This document shows positions 1-8,630 of a stretch of DNA of 64,000 nucleotides, piece after piece; positions within the stretch are counted from its first letter, which is position 1; each line of letters starts with the position of its first letter. This stretch comes from an uncultured Alphaproteobacteria bacterium (GTDB lineage: Bacteria; Pseudomonadota; Alphaproteobacteria; Micropepsales; Micropepsaceae), in contig CALMGU010000120.1 of assembly GCA_937865685.1 (NCBI GenBank), positions 98,232 to 162,231 on the forward strand. The letters run 5' to 3'. The notes beneath the pieces are model-generated. The model saw nothing but the letters and a program-made list of their open reading frames with translations, was not told where the DNA came from and made no database searches. The position numbers and the translations under genes are program-made.

Positions 1-655
1 CGGCGCGACCATCGTGCCCTGCAACTGGCTGCAGCATTTCGAGAATGTGATGGATCCGTTTCACGTTCCCATCCTGCACGGCAACTTCAGCGGCAACCAG
101 TTCGTGGCCAAGATGTCGATAATGCCGAAAGTGAAATTCGACTATACCGATCGGGGCGTCCGTTCCGTGCAGCTGCGCGAAATCGAAGCCGGTACCCACC
201 GGCGCATCACCGAGGCCGTGCTTCCCACCATCCGGGCCGTGGCCAGTCCCCGTGCCGAAGGCGAAGGATCGTGCAGCCTCTTGGGCTGGGTCTTGCCCAT
301 CGACGATACCAGCTTTCGCATCTATTCGGCGGGCCGGGTCTCGCAAGCCGGCGCGCTGTCCAAGATCCGCTCGCATTTCAACGGCAAGCTCTGGCACGAA
401 TTGAGTGAGGAAGAGCACCGCAAATATCCCGGCGATTTCGAAGCCCAGGTCAGCCAGGGCCCTATCACGATTCATTCGGAGGAGCATCTGGCCTCCACCG
501 ACATGGGCGTGTCGAAGCTTCGGCATGTGTTCCGCCGTCAGCTCGAGGCCATCGCCGCTGGCAAGGATCCGATGGGTGTGAATTTCGACGCGGACAAGGA
601 ACTGGTCCTGCTGGAAGCCGGCACCAGCGTGGACGCGAAAGTATCCCCGCCGTGA
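1..655 (+). CDS. Rieske-type ring-hydroxylating oxygenase, catalytic domain (5' end cut by window)
   Basis: The frame is open from base 2 to a TGA at 653-655, so this is the C-terminal part of a gene that starts before the window; a GTG at base 14 is internal. The visible part begins with the mononuclear-iron segment: Asn-Trp-Leu-Gln, Glu-Asn, then Asp-Pro-Phe-His and a second His five residues on (codons at about 44-82), the spacing seen in Rieske non-heme iron oxygenase alpha subunits. The Rieske [2Fe-2S] domain itself would lie upstream and is not seen. The stop overlaps the start of the next gene (aldehyde dehydrogenase) by 4 bp, so the two are probably one operon. Rieske enzymes of this type hydroxylate or O/N-demethylate aromatic acids; the substrate cannot be read from this fragment. 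Confidence 0.85.
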   Translation, partial: GATIVPCNWLQHFENVMDPFHVPILHGNFSGNQFVAKMSIMPKVKFDYTDRGVRSVQLREIEAGTHRRITEAVLPTIRAVASPRAEGEGSCSLLGWVLPIDDTSFRIYSAGRVSQAGALSKIRSHFNGKLWHELSEEEHRKYPGDFEAQVSQGPITIHSEEHLASTDMGVSKLRHVFRRQLEAIAAGKDPMGVNFDADKELVLLEAGTSVDAKVSPP

Positions 656-2082
656 GCGAAGGGCGGGGGCGGCAGAATTATATCGACGGCGCCTGGCAGG
701 CTTCGGCATCGCCGGCGACAATTCCGGTAGTGAATCCCGCCACCGAAATTGTCATCGCCGAAGCCGCTGCCAGCTCGGAGCTGGATGCGGCGCGGGCAGC
801 ATCGGCGGCGCGCAAGGCATTCGACCGCTGGTCGCAAACCCCGGTCTCAGAGCGGATCGCGCTATTGGAACGGGTGCGGGCTGGGATCGAAGCCCGTGCC
901 GACGAACTGGCGGGCCTGATCACATCAGAGATGGGCTGCCCCATCGGCTTTTCCCGCGCGGCGCAGATCGGCCTGGCGGTGGGCGATATCCGCGCCACCT
1001 TGGCCGTGGCGGCGGAACTGAATGACCGCGTGCTGGGCCGTTCCATCGTGCAGAACGACCCAGTGGGTGTGGTGGTGGCGATCACGCCGTGGAATTTTCC
1101 CCTGCATCAGATTCTGGCCAAGATCGCGCCTGCGCTCGCCGCCGGCTGCACGGTGATCTTGAAACCCAGCGAAGTAACGCCGCTCGATGCCGTCATCCTG
1201 GCGGAAATCTTTCATGCCGCGGGATCGCCGCCAGGCGTGTTCAACATGGTCCTGGGCGGCCGCGAAACCGGCGCGGCGCTGGTGGCGCGGCCGGAAGTGG
1301 ACATGGTGTCCTTCACCGGCTCGACGCGGGGTGGGCGAGCCGTGGCGGAAATCGCCGGCCGCGGATTGAAAAAAGCGGCCCTGGAGCTGGGCGGAAAGTC
1401 CGCCAATATCATTCTGGACGATGCCGATCTGGAAAAAGTCATCCCGGCGGCGCTGGGCCAGTCCTTCATCAATTCCGGCCAGGTCTGCGCGGCGCTGTCG
1501 CGCCTGATCGTGCCGGAGGCGCGCCGCGCAGACATCGAAGCCATCGCGGTGGAGGCCGCGAAGAGCTGGACCTTGGGCGATCCCACCGATCCGGCAAACC
1601 GCCTGGGGCCGCTGGCCAACCGGGCGCAACAGGAAAAAGTGCGCCAGGCGATTTCCGGCGCGATGGAGGAAGGCGCCAGCCTTCTGTGCGGCGGACCGGA
1701 CCAGCCGGCGGGATTGTCCAAGGGCGCTTATGTGTCGCCGACGATCCTGTCCAATGTCACGCAAGGCATGACGATTTTCCGGGAAGAGACATTCGGGCCG
1801 GTATTGTCGGTGATCGGATATGCCGATGAGGGAGATGCGATCCGGATCGCCAATGACAGCCAATATGGCCTGTCCGGTGGTGTATGGTCGCAAAGTCTGG
1901 AGCGGGCCGAAGGCGTGGCGCGGCGGATGCGGACCGGGCAGGTGATCCTCAATGGAGCGTCCCTGGATCTGGCGGCCCCATTCGGTGGCGTGAAGCAATC
2001 GGGCCTGGGCCGCGAGAATGGCCGCTACGGCCTGGAAGAATATTGTTCGCCCAAGGCGATCACCCGCCCGATAAGCGCATGA
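652..2082 (+). CDS. NAD(P)-dependent aldehyde dehydrogenase
   Basis: 476 residues, the normal length for the ALDH superfamily. It would oxidise an aldehyde to a carboxylate in the cytoplasm. The oxyanion motif Glu-Leu-Gly-Gly-Lys carries the general base Glu245, and the catalytic nucleophile is Cys279 in the segment Ser-Gly-Gln-Val-Cys. The cofactor-site motif Thr-Pro-Trp-Asn-Phe-Pro is near residue 145 and a Phe-Gly-Pro-Val motif is near 380. The GTG start is chosen because it overlaps the TGA of the Rieske gene (GTGA), a pattern repeated many times in this window. Context (Rieske oxygenase, ThDP enzyme, two MFS permeases) suggests a catabolic aldehyde released from an aromatic or alpha-keto acid, but the substrate is inference. 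Confidence 0.93.
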   Translation: MSEGRGRQNYIDGAWQASASPATIPVVNPATEIVIAEAAASSELDAARAASAARKAFDRWSQTPVSERIALLERVRAGIEARADELAGLITSEMGCPIGFSRAAQIGLAVGDIRATLAVAAELNDRVLGRSIVQNDPVGVVVAITPWNFPLHQILAKIAPALAAGCTVILKPSEVTPLDAVILAEIFHAAGSPPGVFNMVLGGRETGAALVARPEVDMVSFTGSTRGGRAVAEIAGRGLKKAALELGGKSANIILDDADLEKVIPAALGQSFINSGQVCAALSRLIVPEARRADIEAIAVEAAKSWTLGDPTDPANRLGPLANRAQQEKVRQAISGAMEEGASLLCGGPDQPAGLSKGAYVSPTILSNVTQGMTIFREETFGPVLSVIGYADEGDAIRIANDSQYGLSGGVWSQSLERAEGVARRMRTGQVILNGASLDLAAPFGGVKQSGLGRENGRYGLEEYCSPKAITRPISA

Positions 2083-2098
2083 CGATAAAGGAACAGGC

Positions 2099-3751
2099 AT
2101 GACCACCGGAGGCCAGGCGCTGGTCGAGCAGCTGCGCCGCGAAGGCGTGGAGATCGTGTTCGGCATTCCCGGCGTGCAGCTGGATTGGGCGGTCGATGCG
2201 CTGTGCGACGCCTCCGACATCCGCTTCATCGTGCCACGGCATGAGCAAGCCACATCGTATATGGCGGACGGCTATGCCCGCACCACCGGCAAGGAAGGCG
2301 TCTGCATGGTGGTGCCGGGCCCGGGCATGTTGAATGCGCTGGCGGGCCTGGCGACATCCTGGGCCTGCAATGCGCGGGTGCTGTTCATCGCCGGGCAGAT
2401 TCCGTCGCCGACCATCGGCAAGGGCTTCGGCATGCTGCACGAGATTGCCGACCAGTCGGGTATTTTGAAATCCCTGACCAAATGGCATGGCATCGCCCGC
2501 ACGCCATCCGAGATTCCCGCTTTGGTTCATGAGGCATTTGCGCAGTTGCGCTCCGGCCGTCCCCGGCCGGTGGCGATCGAGCTTCCGCCGGATGTCCTGC
2601 AGGGCGTTGCCGATGAGATGCGATATTTCGATGCGGCGCCTTTCACACCGACGCCGGTCGATACGGCGAGTGCAAAACGCGCCGCCGAGATGTTGGCGTC
2701 GGCGAAGTTTCCCGTGATCTATGCCGGCGGCGGCGCTCGTGAGGCTGGCGAAGCTCTGAAATCGCTGGCCGAGACATTGCAGGCGCCCATCGTGATGACG
2801 GAAGGCGCGCGCGGCGCTGTTTCCGCCCGCCATCCCTTGGCGCTTTCCACCTTGGGTGGCCGGTGCGTGTTGCCCCATGCCGATGTGGTGCTGGTGGCGG
2901 GCAGCCGCTTCCTGGATGGCATGGCCAAGCCGGTCTTTGCGTCGCCGAATTGCCGGCTGATCTATCTTAACATCGATGAAGCGGCTTTTGCCGCGCCGCG
3001 CCAGGCCGGTCTCAATCTTCATGGCGATGTGCGCCTGGGATTGGAAGCGATCGGTGCGGCATTGGATAAGGGCATGCAGCGCGCCTCGCGCGCGGATGAT
3101 GTCGCCAAGGTGAAAGCCTGGGAGGACAGGCAGACCGGGGCGATCCAGCCCCAGTCGGATTATGTGTCGGTGCTGCGCGAACATATCGCCGACGATGCCA
3201 CCTTGGTCAGCGAACTGACCCAGGTGGGGTATTTCGCCAACATCGCCTACAGGGTTCATGCGCCGCATGGTCTGGTGACGCCGGGCTTTCAGGGCACTTT
3301 GGGGTACGGCTTTCCCACCGCGCTGGGGGTGGCGGCGGGCGCGCCGGCCAAGCGCACCGTGTCGGTCACTGGCGACGGCGGTTTCGGCTGGGCGCTTCAG
3401 GAATTGGCGACGGCCGCGAAATACCGGCTCAATCTCACCACCATTGTTTTCGCGGATGGGCGTTTCGGCAATGTGCAGCGCATTCAAAAACGCGTCTTCG
3501 GGCGCACCTTCGCGGTCGAATTGCAGAATCCGGATTTCCAGCTCTTGGCGGGCTCCTTCGGCGTCAGGTCGAAACGGGTGGATTCGCCGGCCGGACTTGC
3601 TGCCGCGCTGAAAGCCGCCGAGATGGCGGGCGGCCCATCATTGATCGAAGTGCAGGTGGGCGAAATGCCAAGTCCATGGGCGCTGATCCACCCCTTTGTG
3701 CCGCCGTTAAATCCGCCCCCGCCCAATCCCCTGGGCGAACCGAATATATAA
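2099..3751 (+). CDS. Thiamine diphosphate-dependent enzyme, acetolactate synthase/decarboxylase family
   Basis: 550 residues with the three-domain layout of the ALS/benzoylformate decarboxylase family. The N-terminal pyrimidine-binding domain has the activating Glu49 in Arg-His-Glu-Gln-Ala-Thr; a central Rossmann-like domain follows (about 190-320). The C-terminal PP domain has Gly-Asp-Gly at 425-427, followed about 25 residues later by an Ala-Asp-Gly-Arg-Phe-Gly segment that takes the place of the usual Asn-Asn/Asn-Asp metal loop, with the metal-binding acidic residue kept. It lies 16 bp after the aldehyde dehydrogenase, same strand. A 2-keto-acid decarboxylase feeding the upstream aldehyde dehydrogenase is an attractive pairing. 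No small regulatory ALS subunit is nearby, which argues against branched-chain amino acid synthesis. Confidence 0.88.
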   Translation: MTTGGQALVEQLRREGVEIVFGIPGVQLDWAVDALCDASDIRFIVPRHEQATSYMADGYARTTGKEGVCMVVPGPGMLNALAGLATSWACNARVLFIAGQIPSPTIGKGFGMLHEIADQSGILKSLTKWHGIARTPSEIPALVHEAFAQLRSGRPRPVAIELPPDVLQGVADEMRYFDAAPFTPTPVDTASAKRAAEMLASAKFPVIYAGGGAREAGEALKSLAETLQAPIVMTEGARGAVSARHPLALSTLGGRCVLPHADVVLVAGSRFLDGMAKPVFASPNCRLIYLNIDEAAFAAPRQAGLNLHGDVRLGLEAIGAALDKGMQRASRADDVAKVKAWEDRQTGAIQPQSDYVSVLREHIADDATLVSELTQVGYFANIAYRVHAPHGLVTPGFQGTLGYGFPTALGVAAGAPAKRTVSVTGDGGFGWALQELATAAKYRLNLTTIVFADGRFGNVQRIQKRVFGRTFAVELQNPDFQLLAGSFGVRSKRVDSPAGLAAALKAAEMAGGPSLIEVQVGEMPSPWALIHPFVPPLNPPPPNPLGEPNI

Positions 3752-3803
3752 GTGAAGCCTGACGATTGCCGGAACCGCTTTTGTAACGGAAGGAATTTCC
3801 ACC

Positions 3804-5171
3804 GTGCATGCAGATCCCGCCGCTGGCGATGCGCCGGCCGCCGCGCCCGCCACCGGCTGGCGCCGCCATTATCCCTGGTATGTCGCCGGCGTCCTGATGG
3901 TGGCCTATGTACTGTCGTTCCTGGACCGCCAGATTCTGTATCTGATGGTCGGTCCGATCCGCCGCGACCTGCACATCACCGATTTCGAGTTCTCGCTTCT
4001 GACGGGCGGTGCGCTGGGTATTTTCTATACCTTGATGGGGCTGCCGATCGGCTATCTGGCGGATCGCTATAACCGCAAGAATCTGATCGCCATCGGCATT
4101 ACCATGTGGAGCCTGATGACCGTGTTGTGCGGCCTGGCGCGCACCTATCCCATTCTGTTCCTGGGCCGGATCGGCGTGGGGGTGGGCGAGGCGACCTTGT
4201 CGCCTTCCGCCTATTCCCTGATTTCGGATTCCTTCGACAAGACGCGCCTGCCGCGCGCCATGAGCCTTTACGTGTTGGGCCTGTTCATTGGCGCGGGTCT
4301 TGCCCTCATCCTGGGCGGCGAAGTGATCGGCCTGCTGCAGAAGACCCCTGAAGTCGTCCTGCCCTATTTCGGCGCGGTGCGGTCCTGGAATCTGGTTTTC
4401 ATCGTGATCGGCCTGCCGGGCCTTCTGATCGCGCTCTGGGTTTCCACATTGAAGGAACCGGCGCGCACCGGCGCGGTGAAATCGGCGATGGCGAACGGAC
4501 GATTTCCTTTCGAAGAAGTGTTCGCCTTTCTGCGGCGCTATCCGCTGATGGCCCTGTCCTTGTTCGTGGGTTCGGCGATGTTCTCGGTGATCGCCTATAC
4601 CGATTCCTGGTACCCGGAACTGTTCGTCCGGACCTGGGGATGGACCGCGCGCGAAACCGGCCGCATGAACGGAATATCGTCCGTGATCGGTGGCCCGCTG
4701 GGCCTTTTGTTCGTGGGCTGGTATTCCAGCCGCGCGCTGGCGCGGGGTGAAAGCGATGCCTGCCTGAAGCTCACCGCCTGGGCGGCGCTGGGCATCATGA
4801 TACCGGCCTGTCTGCTTCCCATCGCGCCCAGCGCCACCATCATGGCGGGGCTGCTGATCCCCTATAAATTCTTCATCGCTTTCACCCCGGTTCTGATTCC
4901 TTCCGCCATCCAGATGGTGGCACCCAATCACTTGCGGGCGCAGCTGGGCGCGACTTTCCTTTTGGCCACCGGCTTGTTCGGGGTCAGCATGGGGCCGATC
5001 CTGCCCGCCTTCCTCAGCGATTTCGTCTTCACCGGCGCGCGGGCGCTCCCCCATGCCCTGTCGACCACGGCCCTGGTGCTGGGGCCGCTCACCTTCTGCA
5101 TCACCTGGCTGGGCCTGAAACAGTATCGCCAGCGTTATGCCGAGATGGCGCAGACCCGCCATTCCGGTTGA
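3804..5171 (+). CDS. MFS transporter, Spinster-like family
   Basis: 455 residues with about 12 hydrophobic segments. The first helix is followed by Asp-Arg-Gln, and the loop 2-3 signature Asp-Arg-Tyr-Asn-Arg-Lys is near residue 90, as in Spinster-type MFS proteins of proteobacteria. An Arg-Ile-Gly-Val-Gly-Val-Gly-Glu-Ala helix 4 motif follows. The N-terminus is a short Ala/Pro-rich cytoplasmic tail. ATG at 3804 lies behind a purine-rich aaggaa. It follows the ThDP enzyme by about 50 bp in the same direction and is probably the uptake protein for the substrate of this cluster. Substrate unknown. Confidence 0.88.
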   Translation: MHADPAAGDAPAAAPATGWRRHYPWYVAGVLMVAYVLSFLDRQILYLMVGPIRRDLHITDFEFSLLTGGALGIFYTLMGLPIGYLADRYNRKNLIAIGITMWSLMTVLCGLARTYPILFLGRIGVGVGEATLSPSAYSLISDSFDKTRLPRAMSLYVLGLFIGAGLALILGGEVIGLLQKTPEVVLPYFGAVRSWNLVFIVIGLPGLLIALWVSTLKEPARTGAVKSAMANGRFPFEEVFAFLRRYPLMALSLFVGSAMFSVIAYTDSWYPELFVRTWGWTARETGRMNGISSVIGGPLGLLFVGWYSSRALARGESDACLKLTAWAALGIMIPACLLPIAPSATIMAGLLIPYKFFIAFTPVLIPSAIQMVAPNHLRAQLGATFLLATGLFGVSMGPILPAFLSDFVFTGARALPHALSTTALVLGPLTFCITWLGLKQYRQRYAEMAQTRHSG

Positions 5172-5224
5172 ATGGTTGCGGATTGCACACCCAGCCGATA
5201 GGACAATTCCCGCTTGTGACAAAA

Positions 5225-5244
5225 GGCCGGGGAAGCATCCGGCC
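5225..5244 (+). other. Hairpin in the leader of the second MFS gene
   Basis: GGCCGG, an 8-base spacer, then CCGGCC form a perfect 6-bp GC stem immediately before the purine-rich ribosome-binding region (about 5245-5250) of the next gene. It may be a weak intercistronic terminator or mRNA processing/stability hairpin; there is no T-run. Confidence 0.4.
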
Positions 5245-5255
5245 AGGGAAATAAA

Positions 5256-6524
5256 ATGTCTGGAATTTCGGAAAGCCACGACGCCGGCATGGGTAAGGCG
5301 CAGATCCGGAGCAATATGATCCGGTTTGCGGTGGCGCAGGCTTTCGGCAGCGCCAACTCCGTCATCGTCTATGCCACCGGCGCCATCGTGGGCGACATGC
5401 TGGCGCCCAACAAGGCGCTGGCGACCTTTCCGATCTCCGTCTTCGTGGTGGGCATGGCGGCCTGCACCTTGCCCACCGGCGCCATCGCGCGGCGCTGGGG
5501 ACGGCAGGCGGCTTTCCGCACCGGCACCATGGCGGGCATGACGGCGGGACTGATCTCGGCCTTGGCCGTGCTTCTGGGATCCTTCTGGCTGTTCACGGGG
5601 GCGATGTTCTTGGGCGGCGCCTATGCGGCGGCTGTGCTGTCGTTCCGCTTCGCCGCGGCCGATTGCGTGCCGCAGGAGCAGCGGGCGCGCGCGCTTTCCA
5701 TCGTGATGATCGGCGGCGTGTTCGCGGGCGTGCTGGGTCCGCAAATCGTGACCCATACGATGAAGCTTCTGCCGCCTTATCTGTTTCTTGCCAGCTATCT
5801 GGCGCAGGCGGCGCTGGCGGTCCTGTGCGGGCTGATCCTGTCCGGCATCTCGATCCCCAAGCTGGCCGATGAAAATACCAATGCCGGCCGTCCGCTGATC
5901 GAGATCGTGCGCCAGCGCAAATTCGTGGCCGCGATCATCTGCGGCGTGATCAGCTATCTCTTGATGAACTTCATCATGACCGCGGCACCGCTGGCGATGA
6001 AGATCTGCGGCCTTTCCCTGGAATCGTCGGACCTGGGACTGCAATGGCATGTGATCGCCATGTATCTGCCCAGCTTGATCACTGGCAGCCTGATCACGCG
6101 CTTCGGGGCCGGCCGCATCGTGCTCGCGGGACTGGCACTGACGGTTTGCGCCATCGCGACCGGGCTTTCCGGGATCACCCAGACGCATTTCTGGGTCTTG
6201 TTGATCTTCCTGGGCCTGGGTTGGAATTTCGCATTCCTGGGCGCTTCGTCGCTGGTGCTGGAATGCTACCGGCCGGAAGAGCGCACGCGGGTGCAGGCCT
6301 TCAACGATTTCGTGGTGTTCGGCTTTGTCGCGGTGGGCTCCTTCATTTCGGGCGGCCTCCTGGAAACCTATGGCTGGCGGACGGTCTGCTGGGTGGCGCT
6401 GCCGCCCCTGTTCATCGCGGCGATCTCGCTGGCCGCGACCGGCACCTTCCGCCGCAAGGTTCACGAGCATCTGGATGCGATGGACCCGCTGATGGCGGAC
6501 GCCGTGCCGTCCGACCAAAGATAA
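5256..6524 (+). CDS. MFS transporter
   Basis: 422 residues, about 12 predicted membrane segments, no signal peptide. A basic loop after helix 2 (Ala-Arg-Arg-Trp-Gly-Arg) matches the MFS loop 2-3 pattern and a second basic loop follows helix 8. It differs clearly from the preceding permease, so the pair is not a recent duplication. ATG at 5256 follows an agggaaataaa ribosome-binding region and a hairpin. It is the last gene of the left-hand cluster before a gap of about 145 bp. Substrate unknown; family members include drug and metabolite exporters, so export of a catabolite is possible. Confidence 0.85.
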   Translation: MSGISESHDAGMGKAQIRSNMIRFAVAQAFGSANSVIVYATGAIVGDMLAPNKALATFPISVFVVGMAACTLPTGAIARRWGRQAAFRTGTMAGMTAGLISALAVLLGSFWLFTGAMFLGGAYAAAVLSFRFAAADCVPQEQRARALSIVMIGGVFAGVLGPQIVTHTMKLLPPYLFLASYLAQAALAVLCGLILSGISIPKLADENTNAGRPLIEIVRQRKFVAAIICGVISYLLMNFIMTAAPLAMKICGLSLESSDLGLQWHVIAMYLPSLITGSLITRFGAGRIVLAGLALTVCAIATGLSGITQTHFWVLLIFLGLGWNFAFLGASSLVLECYRPEERTRVQAFNDFVVFGFVAVGSFISGGLLETYGWRTVCWVALPPLFIAAISLAATGTFRRKVHEHLDAMDPLMADAVPSDQR

Positions 6525-6670
6525 GTTGCATCGAACGGAAAGTTCGTTCGCCGGGCAGGGCGCGGACGCCGCTCCATTGGCGAAATTTATAGCGGGCGGC
6601 AGGCGCGCCGCACCGAATGAGACATGCGGATATGGCAAAGTTGCCGCCGGAAACGGCCGGAGGTGGCATC
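6525..6670. promoter_or_regulatory. Presumed promoter region of the efflux operon
   Basis: 146 bp without a gene between the MFS gene and the beta-propeller gene. It holds a small inverted repeat CGAAC-N5-GTTCG (6532-6546) and, at the end, a strong ribosome-binding sequence ggaggtgg just before ATG 6671. No clear sigma-70 boxes stand out. Confidence 0.4.
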
Positions 6671-7687
6671 ATGTCTCGTGCGATGATCTTGCTTCTCAGC
6701 GCCGCGCTCTGCCTTGCAGGTGGAGCTGTGGCCGGTCCATCCGGCTATCATATCGCCAAGACGGTCACCTTGGGCGGAGACGGCGGATGGGACTATCTCA
6801 ATCAGGACCCGGCCACGGGGAATCTTTTCATCACGCGCGGAACGCATGTGATGGTGGTCGATGCCGATGGAAAAGCCTTGGCGGATATCGGCAATCTTCA
6901 AGGCGTTCATGGCACCGTCTTTGCCGGCGGCCGCGCCTATGTGAGCGAGGGCGGCGCCGACCGGATCGCGGTGATTGATAAAAAGAGCTTTGCCAAGGTG
7001 GGCGAGATCGCGGTTGGTACAAAGCCGGACGGCATTCTCTATGAGCCGCGCACCAACCGGATTTTCACTTTCAATGCCGGAAGCGGCGATGCCACGGCGG
7101 TGGATGCGGCCACCGGCAAAGTGGTCGGTACAGTGGCCCTGGGCGGCAAGCCGGAAGCGGCGGCGGCCGATCGCGCCGGAACCATTTACGTCAATATCGA
7201 AGACAAGAGCGAATTGGCGGTCTTCGATGCCAGGACGCTCCGTGTCCGGGGGCACTATGCCCTGGCCCCCTGTGAATCGCCGTCGGGCATGGCGGCGGAT
7301 GTCGCGCATGGGCGAATTTTCTCAGGGTGCAGCAACCAGATGACATCCGTGGAGGATATGAAGACCGGCAAAGTCGTGGGACATTTCCCGATTGGGCGCG
7401 GCGTGGATGCGGACCGCTTCGATTCTGCCACCGGGCTCATCTTCAGTTCGAACGGGGAAAGTGGCACATTGACGGTCGCGCGTGAGGACAATCCCGGCAA
7501 GTTCACGGTGCTTGAAGACATTGAAACCGCAGATGGTGCCCGTACCATGGAGCTGGATCCCAAGACGCATCGCGTTTTCCTGGTGACGGCGGATCGCCGT
7601 CCCGGCACGCCGACGGACGCCCAGCCGCATCCGCGACCGGTTCCGGTTCCCGGCACGTTCCGTCTTATCATTCTGGATCGCGGATGA
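6671..7687 (+). CDS. Periplasmic YVTN-type beta-propeller repeat protein
   Basis: 338 residues from ATG 6671, which has an excellent ribosome-binding site (ggaggtgg) and opens a clean signal peptide (hydrophobic core, then Ala-Gly-Gly-Ala-Val-Ala-Gly). An in-frame ATG at 6617 is possible but would spoil the signal peptide. The mature protein repeats blades of the form Val-Ile-Asp-x-x-Ser/Thr ... Val-Gly-x-Ile/Val-x-Val-Gly-x-x-Pro-(Asp/Glu), typical of YVTN/NHL-like propellers. Its stop overlaps the adaptor lipoprotein gene by 4 bp, so it is cotranscribed with the RND pump. A substrate-binding or scaffolding role in the envelope is inference. Confidence 0.82.
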   Translation: MSRAMILLLSAALCLAGGAVAGPSGYHIAKTVTLGGDGGWDYLNQDPATGNLFITRGTHVMVVDADGKALADIGNLQGVHGTVFAGGRAYVSEGGADRIAVIDKKSFAKVGEIAVGTKPDGILYEPRTNRIFTFNAGSGDATAVDAATGKVVGTVALGGKPEAAAADRAGTIYVNIEDKSELAVFDARTLRVRGHYALAPCESPSGMAADVAHGRIFSGCSNQMTSVEDMKTGKVVGHFPIGRGVDADRFDSATGLIFSSNGESGTLTVAREDNPGKFTVLEDIETADGARTMELDPKTHRVFLVTADRRPGTPTDAQPHPRPVPVPGTFRLIILDRG

Positions 7688-8628
7688 AGAAAATCATTTT
7701 TGCCTTGTCTCTGCTGCTGGCCGCTTGCGGACCGGGCACCGCGCCAGACAAGAAGGAAGACAAGGGCGCGGGGCCGGGCGTGAGCCTGAGCGCCGAAGAG
7801 GTTAAGGGCCTGGGAATAGAAACAGCGGCGGCTTCGGCGGCCAGGTTTCAAAAAGAGGTCACGGGCTACGGCATCGTGACCGCCCTGGATTCCATCGCCC
7901 AGACCGATGCGGACTTTATGACCGCCTCAGCCGCGGCTTCGCAGAGCGAAGCGGCGGCGGCGCGGGCGCGCGCGCTGGGCGCAGGCGATGAAGCGGCGGT
8001 GTCCCGCGAAGTGGTTGAAGCGGCGGCCAGCAAGGCTGCGGCGGACCAGGCGGCGCTGGCGCTGGCGCGCCGCAAGGCTGATGCGGTTTTCGGCATTCAT
8101 GCGCCTTGGCAAAATCCGGCGGAACGCGCGGCGATCATGGCGCGGCTGGCCAGTGGAAAAACCATCCTGGTTCATGTCACGTTTCCGCTGGGCGCTTTGG
8201 GCCGCGCCGCGCCAGCCGCGATCAAGATCACGCGGCTGGGCGCCGATGGGCAAAGCTGGATGTCCGCGAAGGCGTGGGACGCGCCTTCGGATCCCGCGTT
8301 TCCCGGCCGGGGATTCTATGCCCTGGTTGACGGCAGCGACCTGGCGCAGAATGAACATGTAATCGCCGCGATTCCGGCCGGTGCGTCCGAGAGCGGGATA
8401 TTGGTGCCGGCGTCCGCGTTGCTGATGGGCGAGGGCGAGGCCTCCGTCTATGTCGAAATCGGCGGCAATCACTTCCTCAGGACACGGATCGATATCGGCA
8501 AGCCGATGGCAAATGGCTATTTCGTGCGGCCCGGCGGCGGCATCGCGCCCGGCCAGAAGGTCGTGACCCAGGGGGCCGGTCTTCTTCTGTCCCATGAGAT
8601 CAATCCCAGCAGCGCTGCCGAGGATTGA
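7684..8628 (+). CDS. RND efflux periplasmic adaptor lipoprotein (short membrane fusion protein)
   Basis: 314 residues. The N-terminus is a lipoprotein signal with lipobox Leu-Ala-Ala-Cys (Cys15). An Ala-rich coiled-coil segment (about 75-135) and C-terminal beta domains containing Ile-Leu-Val-Pro-Ala-Ser-Ala-Leu (near 240) are typical of HlyD/CusB-type adaptors that bridge an RND pump to an outer-membrane channel. It is shorter than CusB/CzcB proteins (usually about 380-520) and lacks an obvious N-terminal His/Met-rich metal segment. Gene order adaptor-pump-outer membrane factor, with 4-bp and 2-bp junctions, supports the role. Confidence 0.85.
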   Translation: MKKIIFALSLLLAACGPGTAPDKKEDKGAGPGVSLSAEEVKGLGIETAAASAARFQKEVTGYGIVTALDSIAQTDADFMTASAAASQSEAAAARARALGAGDEAAVSREVVEAAASKAAADQAALALARRKADAVFGIHAPWQNPAERAAIMARLASGKTILVHVTFPLGALGRAAPAAIKITRLGADGQSWMSAKAWDAPSDPAFPGRGFYALVDGSDLAQNEHVIAAIPAGASESGILVPASALLMGEGEASVYVEIGGNHFLRTRIDIGKPMANGYFVRPGGGIAPGQKVVTQGAGLLLSHEINPSSAAED

Positions 8629-8630
8629 CG

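Noticed and set aside
3564..6638. A very long open frame on the minus strand opposite the ThDP and MFS genes
   Set aside because: Its residues are His/Arg/Gln/Gly-rich without any domain, and it is the antisense of clear membrane proteins; high GC makes such frames common.
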